A stretch of DNA of 64,000 nucleotides, taken from Pseudomonadota bacterium (GTDB lineage: Bacteria; Pseudomonadota; Gammaproteobacteria; Burkholderiales; Sulfuriferulaceae). Under the pieces are notes generated by a model. That model was not told where the DNA came from. It did no database searches and saw nothing but the letters and a program-made list of their open reading frames with translations. Within the stretch, counting starts at the first letter, position 1. Every line of letters begins with the position of its first letter. The translations under genes were made by a program, and so were the position numbers. Shown here piece by piece: positions 17,480 to 27,176 of this stretch. The DNA is taken from assembly GCA_021845925.1 (NCBI GenBank), contig JAJZUW010000006.1, forward strand, positions 62,001-126,000, written 5' to 3'.

Positions 17480-18550
17480 TTATTGTCTGATTTCCGGTAG
17501 TCGGGATAACACCTCGACCAGCGTATCGCACTGGATTTCAGTGCCTATTGTAATGCGATTGAAGTCCGAAATACGCTCTGGCCGGCGGAAATGACGCACC
17601 AATATGTTGTTTTCTCGCAACAATGCAGCCAGACGCTCGCCAGCAATCGCCGGATGCCGGACAAAAATGAAATTGGTGCTCGACGGCAGTACTTCAAACC
17701 CCATTTCGCGCAAACGCAGGCTAAGCTCTTCGCGCGAATGGATGATGCGGTTGCGCGTTTCCAGAAACCAGTCGTGATCTTCCAGCGCTGCCTGTGCACC
17801 AGCCTGCGCCAGTCGGCCCAGCGGGTAGGAATTGAAACTGTCCTTCACCCGGGTCAGACCTTCGATCAGTGCAGGATCGCCCACGGCATAACCAACGCGC
17901 AGACCGGCCAGACCATGTGATTTTGACAGTGTGCGCACCACCAGCAACTGCGGGAACCGTGTCACCAGTTCAATACTGGAACGGGTGCCAAAATCGGCAT
18001 AGGCCTCATCCACCAGGACAACGCTATCCGGGTTGGCCTGCAGCAGCTGAACAATCGCTTCCGGTTCCAGGGCAATGCCAGTCGGCGCATTCGGATTGGC
18101 AAACACGATGCCACCATTTGGTCGATGATAATCGGTCAACCGGATGGCAAACTGCTCGTCCAGTGGCACCTGCTGGTAGCTGATGTCATACAGGTCGCAA
18201 TACACCGGATAAAAACTGTAGGTCACATCCGGAAACAGCACCGGCAGATCGTGGCGCAGCAAGGCATTGAACGCATGAGCCAGCACCTCGTCGGAGCCGT
18301 TGCCGACAAACACATGCTCGCGCGTCACGCCATGCAGGCTGGCAATGGCATCGCGCAGCGCATCACTGGCCGGATCGGGATACAGGCGCAGGTTGTCACC
18401 ATTGGCCGCCTGGATCGCAGCCAGCGCACGCGGACTCGGGCCATAGGGGTTTTCGTTGGTGTTCAGTTTGATCAACCCGGTTTGACGGGGCTGCTCACCC
18501 GGCACATAGGGCACCAGGTGACGGGTGGCTTCACTCCAGAAACGGCTCAC
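17480..18550 (-). CDS. hisC: Histidinol-phosphate aminotransferase HisC
   Basis: PLP enzyme converting imidazole acetol-phosphate to histidinol-phosphate. Class I/II aminotransferase fold with [12 protein letters not shown] (about residues 29-40), [23 protein letters not shown] and the PLP lysine in [19 protein letters not shown] (about residues 209-227). The length of 356 aa is normal. It lies 39 bases downstream of hisD. Confidence 0.95.
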   Translation of the reverse strand: MSRFWSEATRHLVPYVPGEQPRQTGLIKLNTNENPYGPSPRALAAIQAANGDNLRLYPDPASDALRDAIASLHGVTREHVFVGNGSDEVLAHAFNALLRHDLPVLFPDVTYSFYPVYCDLYDISYQQVPLDEQFAIRLTDYHRPNGGIVFANPNAPTGIALEPEAIVQLLQANPDSVVLVDEAYADFGTRSSIELVTRFPQLLVVRTLSKSHGLAGLRVGYAVGDPALIEGLTRVKDSFNSYPLGRLAQAGAQAALEDHDWFLETRNRIIHSREELSLRLREMGFEVLPSSTNFIFVRHPAIAGERLAALLRENNILVRHFRRPERISDFNRITIGTEIQCDTLVEVLSRLPEIRQ

Positions 18551-18589
18551 GGTGTCTTGTCTTTCAGATGAACATCAGATGAACAGGAT

Positions 18590-19894
18590 TCAGGCGGCAT
18601 CCATGCGAAATGCAGCCGAACGCGCATGTGCCTGCAGGCCCTCGCCTTCGGCCAGCTCGACGGCAATCCGGCCCAGTGTCTGCGCGCCCTGACGGGATAC
18701 CCGGATCAGGCTGGTGCGTTTCTGGAAATCATACACGCCAAGTGGGCTGGAAAACCGTGCAGTGCGCGAGGTGGGCAGCACATGGTTGGGACCCGCACAA
18801 TAGTCGCCCAGCGCTTCACAGGTATGATGACCCATGAAAATCGCACCGGCATGCCGGATGCGAGACACCCAGGCATCCGGATCGGCCACTGACAGCTCGA
18901 GATGTTCCGGCGCGACATGGTTGGCGATCTCAACCGCTTCTTCCAGATCGCGCACCAGAATCAGGGCAGCCCGGTCACGCAACGAGGCTTCGATCACCAG
19001 TCGACGCGGCATTTCCGGCAACAGCCGGGCGATGCTTTGCTTGACTCGCTCCAGGTAAGCGGCATCCGGACAAAGCAGGATCGACTGCGCGAGTTCGTCG
19101 TGTTCGGCCTGCGAAAACAGGTCCATGGCCACCCAGTCCGGATCGGTCTGACCATCGCTGATCACCAGGATTTCGGACGGCCCGGCCACCATGTCGATAC
19201 CCACCGTGCCAAACACCCTGCGCTTGGCAGACGCCACATAGGCATTGCCTGGACCCACGATCTTGTCCACCTGGGGAATGGTGGCCGTGCCATAGGCCAG
19301 TGCTGCCACCGCCTGGGCGCCTCCCACCGTAAATACCCTTGTCACCCCGGCCACGGCAGCCGCTGCCAGCACCAGTTCGTTCTGCACACCATCCGGTGTT
19401 GGCACCACCATGATCAGCTCGCCGACACCAGCGACATGAGCGGGAATGGCATTCATCAGCACAGACGAGGGATAAGCGGCCTTGCCACCGGGCACATACA
19501 GACCGACCCGGTCCAGCGCGGTCACCTGCTGGCCCAGCATGGTTCCATCGGGTTCGACATACTGCCACGACGTCAGCAGTTGTCGCTCGTGGTAGGACCG
19601 GATGCGCTGCGCGGCCTGTTCCAGGGCGTGGCGACGTTCTGGCGCCAGTCCGTCCAGTGCCTGCTGCAGACGCGACAGGGGCAGCTCGAGTTCAGCCATG
19701 CTGGTGGCCTGCAGCCGGTCAAAGCGACGGGTGAATTCCAGCACGGCGGCATCGCCTTCGAGGCGGACACGCTGCAGGATTTCGGTCACCGCGTTTTCAA
19801 TGGAGGCATCCTGTCCGGCATCCAGCGCAAGCCGGGCAGCCAGCGCCTGGCGAAAATCCGCCGCACGGGAATCCAGGGTAAGCACATTCAGCAT
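18590..19894 (-). CDS. hisD: Histidinol dehydrogenase HisD
   Basis: Zinc enzyme performing the last two oxidations to histidine. Signatures include [44 protein letters not shown], the catalytic region [14 protein letters not shown] and PEHLELSV. I chose ATG 19894 (434 aa), which fits homologue length; an upstream in-frame extension reaches 19918, where transcription itself is predicted to begin. hisD is the first his gene here: hisG is absent, although hisZ lies at 27.2 kb. No strong ribosome site is seen. Confidence 0.95.
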   Translation of the reverse strand: MLNVLTLDSRAADFRQALAARLALDAGQDASIENAVTEILQRVRLEGDAAVLEFTRRFDRLQATSMAELELPLSRLQQALDGLAPERRHALEQAAQRIRSYHERQLLTSWQYVEPDGTMLGQQVTALDRVGLYVPGGKAAYPSSVLMNAIPAHVAGVGELIMVVPTPDGVQNELVLAAAAVAGVTRVFTVGGAQAVAALAYGTATIPQVDKIVGPGNAYVASAKRRVFGTVGIDMVAGPSEILVISDGQTDPDWVAMDLFSQAEHDELAQSILLCPDAAYLERVKQSIARLLPEMPRRLVIEASLRDRAALILVRDLEEAVEIANHVAPEHLELSVADPDAWVSRIRHAGAIFMGHHTCEALGDYCAGPNHVLPTSRTARFSSPLGVYDFQKRTSLIRVSRQGAQTLGRIAVELAEGEGLQAHARSAAFRMDAA

Positions 19895-19924
19895 GACAGT
19901 CCGATGACAATGTAACAAAACGTC

Positions 19925-19930
19925 ATTATA
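19925..19930 (-). promoter_or_regulatory. -10 box of the his operon promoter
   Basis: On the minus strand a perfect TATAAT occupies 19930-19925. The best -35 candidates 16-18 bases upstream (CCTGTC/TGCCTG around 19947-19954) are poor, so an activator or extended contacts may be needed. The transcript would start near 19918, about 24 bases before the hisD ATG. It diverges from the selO promoter with about 60 bases between the -10 boxes' outer edges. Confidence 0.5.
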
Positions 19931-19991
19931 CCCGCATTTTTCTGACGACAGGCATGATCCATTGCAGACCTTGACGGACCAAGCCTAATAG

Positions 19992-20021
19992 TTGACAAAA
20001 TAACTCGGAAAAGGCTAGTAT
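19992..20021 (+). promoter_or_regulatory. Sigma-70 promoter of selO, abutting the start codon
   Basis: A perfect TTGACA (19992-19997) and TAGTAT (20016-20021, 5 of 6) are separated by 18 bases. The expected start point, about 7 bases beyond the -10 box, falls on or next to the A of the selO ATG at 20028. There is no room for a ribosome binding site, so the message may be leaderless. Confidence 0.65.
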
Positions 20022-20027
20022 CTGGTC

Positions 20028-21488
20028 ATGAAAAACAGTTTTCCGCCCTCTCTTGGCAACCGGTTGACCAGCCTGCCGGACAGCCTTTACCGCGAAGTCT
20101 GGCCCGATCCGTTGCCCTATCCACGCCTGCTGCACTGGAACCAGACTGCTGCCGCCCTGGCCGGCATCGATGCTGGCGGCGTTCCGCCCGACGATCTGGC
20201 AGCGTGGCTGGCCGGCAACCGGCCGTGGCCAGGCAGCCGTCCGCTGGCATCGGTGTATGCTGGCCACCAGTTTGGCTATTTCGTGCCGCAACTGGGCGAT
20301 GGCCGCGCCATCCTGCTTGGCGAGACCAGTCATCAGGGACAGACATGGGAATTGCAGCTCAAGGGCAGCGGCCGCACACCCTGGTCACGTGCCGGCGATG
20401 GCCGTGCCGTGCTGCGTTCCAGCCTGCGCGAGTACCTGTGTTCGGAAGCCATGGCCGGCCTGGGTGTGCCGACCACGCGAGCACTGTCACTGGTCGACAG
20501 CCCGCTGCCGGTTTGGCGTGAAACCGAAGAAACCGCCGCCATTGTCGTGCGCATGAGCCCGAGCTTCATCCGTTTTGGCCATTTCGAATGGTTTTATCAC
20601 CGCAATGAAACCGGACATCTTGCCCAACTGGCTGATTTTGTCATTGAGCATCACTTTCCGGACTGGCAAGGGCAAGCCGACCGCCATCTGCGACTGTTCG
20701 CCGAAATCACCCGCCTGACTGCACGCCTGATGGCCCACTGGCAATCAGTCGGATTTACCCATGGCGTGATGAATACCGACAATATGTCGATTCTCGGCCT
20801 GACACTGGATTATGGCCCGTTTGGCTTCATCGACACCTATGAACCTGGATTCGTCTGCAACCATACCGACAGTCAGGGTCGCTACGCTTTCGACCAGCAA
20901 CCAGATGTCGGTCTGTGGAACCTGACCCGGCTGGCGCAGGCCATGTCGCCACTGGTTGCAACCGAAGAACTGAAAACAGTGCTGGAAAGCTACCCGGCGC
21001 AGTTTGCCAGCCATTATCTCGATCTGATGAGCGCGCGGCTGGGGCTGCCGCCAGGACGCAAGCACGTTGGTGTCATTCTGGGGCTGCTGGAGCTGATGCA
21101 GGCCAACCAGCTGGATTACCACCGCTTTCTGCGCGATCTGTGCCTGTTTGACGCCGCACCGGACGCCAGCAACCACGCACTGCGCGACCAATGCATTGAC
21201 CGCGCCGCCTTTGACCAATGGGCCAGCGGCTGGCGCACGGCACTGGCCGAACAGGCAGTGCCCGAAGCCGATCGGCAAAAACGCATGCTGGCCAGCAATC
21301 CCAAATACATCCTGCGCAACCATCTGGCGGAAGAAATCATTGCGGCGGTACGCGATGCCGGCGACATTGGCGTACTCGACGACATCATGCGCGCGCTGCA
21401 ACACCCGTACGACGAACATCCGGATCTGGAGCGCTGGTCGGAGCCACCGCCACCCGGCACCCGCATCGAGCTGAGCTGCTCGTCCTGA
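20028..21488 (+). CDS. selO: Protein adenylyltransferase SelO (YdiU family)
   Basis: Pseudokinase-fold enzyme that transfers AMP to Ser, Thr or Tyr residues of proteins and is linked to redox stress. Conserved blocks are VYAGHQFGYFVPQLGDGRA (about residues 76-94), LKGSGRTPWSRAGDGRAVLR (about 111-130) and the metal-binding GVMNTDNMSILGL. The C-terminus is S-C-S-S with Cys484 third from the end, where eukaryotic SelO has selenocysteine. At 486 aa it is a normal bacterial length. It has its own promoter and converges on pgi. Confidence 0.93.
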   Translation: MKNSFPPSLGNRLTSLPDSLYREVWPDPLPYPRLLHWNQTAAALAGIDAGGVPPDDLAAWLAGNRPWPGSRPLASVYAGHQFGYFVPQLGDGRAILLGETSHQGQTWELQLKGSGRTPWSRAGDGRAVLRSSLREYLCSEAMAGLGVPTTRALSLVDSPLPVWRETEETAAIVVRMSPSFIRFGHFEWFYHRNETGHLAQLADFVIEHHFPDWQGQADRHLRLFAEITRLTARLMAHWQSVGFTHGVMNTDNMSILGLTLDYGPFGFIDTYEPGFVCNHTDSQGRYAFDQQPDVGLWNLTRLAQAMSPLVATEELKTVLESYPAQFASHYLDLMSARLGLPPGRKHVGVILGLLELMQANQLDYHRFLRDLCLFDAAPDASNHALRDQCIDRAAFDQWASGWRTALAEQAVPEADRQKRMLASNPKYILRNHLAEEIIAAVRDAGDIGVLDDIMRALQHPYDEHPDLERWSEPPPPGTRIELSCSS

Positions 21489-21591
21489 ACTGCCATCTTT
21501 GCCGACTGGTGCGCCTGTCACACAGCACCCGGCATGCCATGATCGCGATTCGATCGGCAATGCGGTTCGTACAGCGGATAGCCTTGCGGTT

Positions 21592-23256
21592 CTAGTCCTG
21601 ATCGTCGGTCAGTTCGCGCCGCAGGGCATGAATGGTGTCGATCAGGCCATTGGTGGATGCATCATGTTCCTGGATCCGGCAATCGCCGGCAAGATCGCGC
21701 TGCAAAGCGGTTGCCAGCTGCTTGCCGAGTTCGACGCCCCACTGGTCGAACGAATTGATGTTCCAGACGACGCCCTGCACGAAAACCTTGTGTTCGTACA
21801 AGGCAATCAGCGAGCCGAGCGTGAATGGGTCCAGTTCGCGATACAGCAGCGTGCTGGACGGACGGTTGCCGGCAAACACCTTGTGCGGAGCCAGTGCTTC
21901 CGCTGCTTCGCGGCCCATGCCAGCAGCCAGCAACTCGGCCAGCGCCTCATCATGGGTCTTGCCGCGCATCAGCGCCTGCCCCTGGGCGATGCCGTTGGCC
22001 AGCAGTGTTTCATGCTGATCCCCCAACGGCCGCTGCGAGCACGCTGCCATCAGGAAATCGCAGGGAATGATGCGTGTCCCCTGATGAATCAGCTGGTAGA
22101 ACGCGTGTTGGCCATTGGTTCCCGGTTCGCCCCAGACAATCGGTCCGGTCGCGCTGGCAACCGGTTTGCCATCCCGGGTCACCGATTTGCCATTGCTTTC
22201 CATGTCCAGTTGTTGCAGGTAGGCCGGAAAACGGCTCAGGTACTGGTCATACGGCAGCACGGCGTGCGTTTCAGCGCCCCAGAAATCGTTGTACCAGATG
22301 CCCAGCACTGCCATGATCACCGGCATGCTGGATTCAAATTCGGCCAGCCGGAAATGCTCGTCCATGGCGCAGCCGCCATCCAGAAACTGCTCGAACAGAT
22401 CCATGCCGATCATCAGCGCCACCGGCAAACCCACTGCCGACCAGACCGAATAACGTCCGCCAACCCAATCCCAGAACCCGAACATGTTGTCGGGATGGAT
22501 GCCAAACGCAGCCACCCGTTCTGCATTGGTCGATACGGCGACGAAGTGACGCGCCACAGCGGACTCATCGCTGGCCTGATCCAGAAGCCAGTTGCGTGCG
22601 GCATGCGCGTTCATCATGGTTTCTGCAGTCGTGAAGGTCTTGGAAGCCACCACGAACAACGTCGTTTCGGCATCCAGTCCGGCCAGGGTTTCAAGCAGAT
22701 GGGATGGATCGACATTGGATACAAAATGAGCACGCATGCCGGGCTGCCACCAGGGCTTCAGCGCCTGAGAAACCATCACCGGACCGAGATCGGAACCGCC
22801 AATACCGATATTGACTACATCGGTCATGCGCCTGCCGGTATAACCTTTCCATTCACCGGAATGCACCTTGCCGACAAAGGAGCGCATGCGCAGCAGCACC
22901 GATTCCACCAGCGGCGCCACAGGCTGGCCATCCAGACGGACATCGCGGCCACAACGATTGCGCAACGCGGTATGCAGAACGGCACGGTTTTCAGTCGGGT
23001 TGATCCGCTCGCCACGGAACATGGCATCAATTCGCTCGCGCAGGCCACAGGCGCGCACCAGATCGAACAGCAGAGCCATGGTTTCCCGCGTCACGCGATG
23101 GCGGGAATAGTCAAACAGAATTCCGGCGGCCGCCAATGAAAAAACAGAGAACCGCTCCGGATCTTCGGCAAACAGCCTGCGCATGTCGATTTCGGCCACA
23201 CGTGCCCGGTGCGCTTCGAGCTGGCTCCACGCATCCTGCACATTCCTTCGCGTCAT
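21592..23256 (-). CDS. pgi: Glucose-6-phosphate isomerase
   Basis: Interconverts glucose-6-phosphate and fructose-6-phosphate. The two PGI signatures are clear: [21 protein letters not shown] (near residue 145), [24 protein letters not shown] (catalytic Glu) and [15 protein letters not shown] near the C-terminus. I chose ATG 23256 (554 aa), where homology starts ([10 protein letters not shown]) and a GGAG site lies 6 bases upstream; the frame extends 11 codons further without support. A complete antisense reading frame on the other strand is a coding shadow. Confidence 0.95.
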   Translation of the reverse strand: MTRRNVQDAWSQLEAHRARVAEIDMRRLFAEDPERFSVFSLAAAGILFDYSRHRVTRETMALLFDLVRACGLRERIDAMFRGERINPTENRAVLHTALRNRCGRDVRLDGQPVAPLVESVLLRMRSFVGKVHSGEWKGYTGRRMTDVVNIGIGGSDLGPVMVSQALKPWWQPGMRAHFVSNVDPSHLLETLAGLDAETTLFVVASKTFTTAETMMNAHAARNWLLDQASDESAVARHFVAVSTNAERVAAFGIHPDNMFGFWDWVGGRYSVWSAVGLPVALMIGMDLFEQFLDGGCAMDEHFRLAEFESSMPVIMAVLGIWYNDFWGAETHAVLPYDQYLSRFPAYLQQLDMESNGKSVTRDGKPVASATGPIVWGEPGTNGQHAFYQLIHQGTRIIPCDFLMAACSQRPLGDQHETLLANGIAQGQALMRGKTHDEALAELLAAGMGREAAEALAPHKVFAGNRPSSTLLYRELDPFTLGSLIALYEHKVFVQGVVWNINSFDQWGVELGKQLATALQRDLAGDCRIQEHDASTNGLIDTIHALRRELTDDQD

Positions 23257-23426
23257 TTTGTTCTCCACATCCGGCCACAGCCGCAGCAATGGTTACAATC
23301 GTGACACAAAACACGTCACCGCTCAAACAGGTCGCAAAACCGGCTGCCGATCCGGCACATCTGCCGAACATCCGCCCACACGCGGGAACCAGATGACAAA
23401 TTACCTGTCAACCAGATAGTCTGCCC

Positions 23427-23455
23427 TTGCTAAGCTGACGTCAGCAAGGTATATA
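23427..23455 (+). promoter_or_regulatory. Promoter upstream of hfq with a palindromic spacer
   Basis: TTGCTA (23427-23432) and TATATA (23450-23455) are 17 bases apart, each matching the consensus at 4 of 6 positions. The spacer contains the perfect 12-bp palindrome GCTGACGTCAGC (23434-23445). The wider arms CCTTGCT and AGCAAGG also pair across it. This could be a repressor operator inside the promoter or simply a cruciform; no known regulator is identified. The transcript would start near 23462, about 39 bases before hfq. Confidence 0.5.
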
Positions 23456-23500
23456 TACAGTCAGGGCCGCACAAAATTATCACGATTGGATTACGTCAAC

Positions 23501-23755
23501 ATGACTGCTATCAAGCAAAACAAGAACAAAGGCTTGCTCCTTCAGGATCCCTTCCTCAACAGCCTGCGCAAGGAAAACGTGCCGGTTTCCATCTATCTGG
23601 TCAATGGCATCAAGCTGCAGGGCCAGATCGAATCCTACGATCAGTACGTGGTTCTTCTGAAGAACATGGTCACCCAGATGGTCTACAAGCACGCCATTTC
23701 CACCATTGTGCCGTCGCGCCCGGTGCCCTTGCACCAGGAACAGGCCGGCAACTGA
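23501..23755 (+). CDS. hfq: RNA chaperone Hfq
   Basis: Sm-like hexameric protein that pairs small RNAs with mRNAs. Sm1 ([20 protein letters not shown]) and Sm2 ([16 protein letters not shown]) are conserved, including Gln/Asp/Phe of the proximal RNA face and YKH of the uridine pocket. I chose ATG 23501 (84 aa) rather than the TTG 15 bases upstream. The extra KQNKNK near the N-terminus makes it slightly longer there than E. coli Hfq. First gene of hfq-hflX-hflK-hflC. Confidence 0.97.
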   Translation: MTAIKQNKNKGLLLQDPFLNSLRKENVPVSIYLVNGIKLQGQIESYDQYVVLLKNMVTQMVYKHAISTIVPSRPVPLHQEQAGN

Positions 23756-23773
23756 CCGGACTGCCCACACTTC

Positions 23774-24928
23774 ATGTTTGATCGCCATCAGGGTGGTGAC
23801 CGCGTCGTTCTCGCCAGCATCGATACCGGAGATCCCGATTACGCCGAAAGCCTGTCCGAACTGCGCCTGCTTGCCACCAGTGCAGGACTCGACATCACTG
23901 GCGTCGTGGAAGGCCGGCGCGACCGTCCCGACCCGGCTCTGTTCGCCGGCAGCGGCAAGGTCGAGGAAATCGGCAGCGTGGTCCGTGCCACCGACGCCGA
24001 ACTGGTCATTTTCAATCATGCCCTGTCGCCGGCACAGGAGCGCAACCTCGAACGCGCGCTGCAGTGCAGGGTGATTGACCGCACCACCCTGATCCTCGAC
24101 ATTTTCGCCCGCCGTGCCAAAAGCGCCGAAGGCATTCTTCAGGTGGAACTGGCGCAGCTTGCACATCTGTCCACCCGCCTGGTGCGCGGCTGGACCCACC
24201 TTGAGCGACAGAAAGGTGGTATCGGTCTGCGCGGACCGGGCGAAACCCAGCTGGAAACCGACCGCCGGCTGATCGGCAACCGGGTCAAGCTGCTCAAGGA
24301 GCGTCTCGTGCGTGCACAACGCCAGCGCACCATCCAGCGCAGGGCACGCAGCCGGCGTCATGTCATGTCCATTTCGCTGGTAGGCTACACCAATGCCGGC
24401 AAATCCACCCTGTTCAACCTGCTGGCACATGAACAGACTTATGTCGCGAACCAGCTGTTTGCCACCCTGGACACCACCACCCGCCAGGTCTGGCTGCCGG
24501 GAGCGGGCCAGGTGGTGCTGTCGGACACAGTCGGTTTCATCACCGGACTGCCACACACCCTGGTGGAAAGCTTTCGTGCGACACTGGAAGAAACCCGGCA
24601 GGCCGATTTGCTGCTGCACGTGGTCGACAACGCCAGTCCGTCCCGAGACCGCCACATTGCCGAAGTCAACCGTGTGTTGCATGAAATCGGCGCCGATCAT
24701 GTCCGCCAGATCCTGATTTACAACAAAATGGACCTTTGCGCGGGCGATCCCGGTGTCGAACACGACGAGTATGGTAGAATCACCGCCATCCGGCTCAGCG
24801 CCCGAACTGGCGCAGGTCTTCCGGCCCTGCGCGAGACGCTGGCAGAACTGGCTAACGAATTCATGCAGAATGCGAGAATCGGGCCGGCAGATGACAACGC
24901 CACGACCAGCCATCCGGCAGGCCGTTGA
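23774..24928 (+). CDS. hflX: Ribosome-associated GTPase HflX
   Basis: GTPase that splits stalled or stressed ribosomes. The N-terminal HflX domain includes LFAGSGKVEEIG and the glycine-rich GGIGLRGPGETQLETDRR (about residues 146-163). The G domain follows with G1 GYTNAGKSTLF (about 203-213), G3 DTVGF and G4 NKMD. The 384-aa length is in the usual range. It starts 18 bases after hfq and shares its transcript. Confidence 0.95.
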   Translation: MFDRHQGGDRVVLASIDTGDPDYAESLSELRLLATSAGLDITGVVEGRRDRPDPALFAGSGKVEEIGSVVRATDAELVIFNHALSPAQERNLERALQCRVIDRTTLILDIFARRAKSAEGILQVELAQLAHLSTRLVRGWTHLERQKGGIGLRGPGETQLETDRRLIGNRVKLLKERLVRAQRQRTIQRRARSRRHVMSISLVGYTNAGKSTLFNLLAHEQTYVANQLFATLDTTTRQVWLPGAGQVVLSDTVGFITGLPHTLVESFRATLEETRQADLLLHVVDNASPSRDRHIAEVNRVLHEIGADHVRQILIYNKMDLCAGDPGVEHDEYGRITAIRLSARTGAGLPALRETLAELANEFMQNARIGPADDNATTSHPAGR

Positions 24929-24986
24929 AGGATGACGTGCCCGATCACACCGGACTGAACCTATCTGAACTGCAACTGGATTACGC

Positions 24987-26249
24987 ATGGCATGGAATGA
25001 CCCTCAATGGGGCAAAAAGAACGACGGTCCGCCAGACCTTGACGAAATCTGGCGCAAGTTCAATTCCCGTCTGAACCGGATGCTCGGCAACAAGCCGGAC
25101 CCCGTGCGCTCGATCACGCCCGGCACCATCACCATCGTTCTTGCCCTGCTGATCGCGATCTGGCTCGGTTCCGGATTTTATGTCGTCGATACCGGCCAGC
25201 GTGGCGTGGTGCTGCGCTTCGGCGAGTATATCGAAACGGTTCAGCCCGGCCCCGGCTGGCATATCCCCTGGCCGGTTGAATCGGTTGAACTGGTCAACAT
25301 GCAGCAGATGCGTACGGTTGAAATCGGGTATCGCGACAACGCACACAACCGGGTGCCGAAAGAATCCCTGATGCTCACCGCGGATGCCAACATTGTCGAT
25401 CTGCAGTTTGCCGTGCAGTACAGCATCAGGAATCCGGAAAATTACCTGTTTGCCAACCGGTCACCCGACGAGGCAGTACGTCAGGTCGCCGAAAGTGTCA
25501 TGAACGCGATCGTGGGCCGCAACAAGATGGACTACGTGCTCTACCAGGGCCGCAGCGACATGGCCGACCAGGCCGCCAAACGCATCCAGCAGATTCTGGA
25601 CCAGTACCATGCCGGCATCGGCATCAGCCAGGTTACCCTGCAGAACGTGCAGCCCCCTCAGGAAGTCCAGTCGGCGTTCGATGACGCGGTACGCGCCGGC
25701 CAGGATCGCGAACGGCTCAAAAACGAAGCCCAGGCCTACGCCAATGATGTCATTCCAAAAGCGCGGGGTGTCGCCGCACGACTACAGGAAGAAGCCGCCG
25801 GGTACAAACAGACTGTCATCGCCGACGCCCAGGGCGAAGCCGACCGTTTCAGCCAGATACTGGCCCAATACAGCAAGGCTCCTGCAGTTACCCGCGAGCG
25901 AATGTACATCGACATGATGCAGCAGGTACTTTCCAGCAGCACGAAAGTGCTCGAAGACGGCCGCAAGGGAAGCAGCCAGACCATTTACCTGCCTCTGGAC
26001 AAGCTGATGCAGCCAGGAACTTCCGCCCCGGTTGCCGCGCCGGCTAGCGCCGCACCAGCCATTCCGGCGGCCCCGGCTCCCGCGCCGGCCGCCGCCCCGC
26101 AGCCTCCCGCAGCGCCCGACACAACTGCGCAGGCCTCTCCTGTGCCTCAGGCTGTCACGGTCAAACCCGATGACGCTGCGCAACCACCCGATGATTCAAC
26201 CCGCAGTCGCGATTTCATGCGCAACCGGAACCGGGAGGAGCGGCCATGA
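24987..26249 (+). CDS. hflK: FtsH protease modulator HflK
   Basis: Band-7/SPFH protein that forms with HflC the large inner-membrane cage around the FtsH protease. A Gly/Asn/Asp-rich cytosolic start (MAWNDPQWGKKNDGPPDLDE) is followed by one membrane helix (about residues 46-65) and the periplasmic SPFH domain. Residues after about 350 are a long Ala/Pro-rich low-complexity tail. It overlaps hflC by 4 bases. The 420-aa length is normal. Confidence 0.95.
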   Translation: MAWNDPQWGKKNDGPPDLDEIWRKFNSRLNRMLGNKPDPVRSITPGTITIVLALLIAIWLGSGFYVVDTGQRGVVLRFGEYIETVQPGPGWHIPWPVESVELVNMQQMRTVEIGYRDNAHNRVPKESLMLTADANIVDLQFAVQYSIRNPENYLFANRSPDEAVRQVAESVMNAIVGRNKMDYVLYQGRSDMADQAAKRIQQILDQYHAGIGISQVTLQNVQPPQEVQSAFDDAVRAGQDRERLKNEAQAYANDVIPKARGVAARLQEEAAGYKQTVIADAQGEADRFSQILAQYSKAPAVTRERMYIDMMQQVLSSSTKVLEDGRKGSSQTIYLPLDKLMQPGTSAPVAAPASAAPAIPAAPAPAPAAAPQPPAAPDTTAQASPVPQAVTVKPDDAAQPPDDSTRSRDFMRNRNREERP

Positions 26250-27130
26250 TCCAGCGTTACATGAGCATTATCGCCGTTCTTGCTGCCCTGCTGTTCCTGG
26301 CCAGCCTGTCGGTCTATTCGGTTGACCAGCGTGAAAACGCGCTGGTTCTGCAACTGGGCAAGGTGGTTGCCGTGCAGCGCACGCCCGGCCTGCACTTCAA
26401 GTGGCCCGTGCTGCAAACCGTCCGTTATTTTGACACCCGCATCCTCACGCTGAATCCGCCGGACCCGGACCGTTTCATCACTGCAGAACAGAAAACCATC
26501 CTGATCGGCTACGATGTGAAATGGCGGATCATCAACCCGAAACAGTTCGATGTCAGCATCGGCAGCGATGAAACCCGGGCAGACAACAGGCTCCAGCAAA
26601 GTCTGAACGACGGGCTGCGCGCCCAGATCGGCAAACGCACCATCCAGGAAATCGTGACTGGCAACCGGGACAACATGCTGGCAGCATTGCGGCCGCAACT
26701 GGACCAGGAGGCAACCCGTCTTGGCATCCAGATCATCGATGCCCGCATCATGCAGGTTGCCCTGCCCGCCGAAGTGACTGATGCCATTTACCGCCGCATG
26801 CAGGCAGAACGCAAGAGCACGGCCAGCGCACTGCGTTCGACGGGCGCCGCCGAAGCCGAACAGATCCGCGCCGACGCCGACCGGCAGCGAGAAGTCATCA
26901 TTGCCAATGCCTGGCGCGATGCCCAGCGGGTCAAGGGTGAAGGCGATGCTTCGGCCAGCGCGATCTATGCCGCAGCGTATTCGCAGAATCCAGAATTCTA
27001 CAATTTCTACCGCAGCCTGAATGCTTACCGCAGCAGTTTTGCCGGCCACAAGGATGTATTGATACTCGACCCGCATTCACCATTTTTCCGTTACATGAAT
27101 TCGCCGGATGGCAAGGCTGGCAAACCCTGA
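26246..27130 (+). CDS. hflC: FtsH protease modulator HflC
   Basis: Partner of HflK. It has an N-terminal membrane helix (about residues 7-24), then SVDQRENALVLQLGKVV and the SPFH domain, ending with the helical ERKSTASALRSTGAAEAEQIRADADRQ-type region and the conserved LDPHSPFFRYM near the C-terminus. The length of 294 aa fits. It starts at ATG 26246, overlapping the hflK stop. Confidence 0.95.
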   Translation: MIQRYMSIIAVLAALLFLASLSVYSVDQRENALVLQLGKVVAVQRTPGLHFKWPVLQTVRYFDTRILTLNPPDPDRFITAEQKTILIGYDVKWRIINPKQFDVSIGSDETRADNRLQQSLNDGLRAQIGKRTIQEIVTGNRDNMLAALRPQLDQEATRLGIQIIDARIMQVALPAEVTDAIYRRMQAERKSTASALRSTGAAEAEQIRADADRQREVIIANAWRDAQRVKGEGDASASAIYAAAYSQNPEFYNFYRSLNAYRSSFAGHKDVLILDPHSPFFRYMNSPDGKAGKP

Positions 27131-27176
27131 GCAGACCGGACCGGAATCCTGTTCCTGACATCGTGGAAGACTGAAC

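Noticed and set aside
21499-23139. A 546-codon open frame opposite pgi on the plus strand
   Set aside because: It lies entirely antisense to pgi, which has full family homology. Long antisense frames are common in GC-rich genes because of codon bias; the translation is rich in Arg, His and Gln with no motif.
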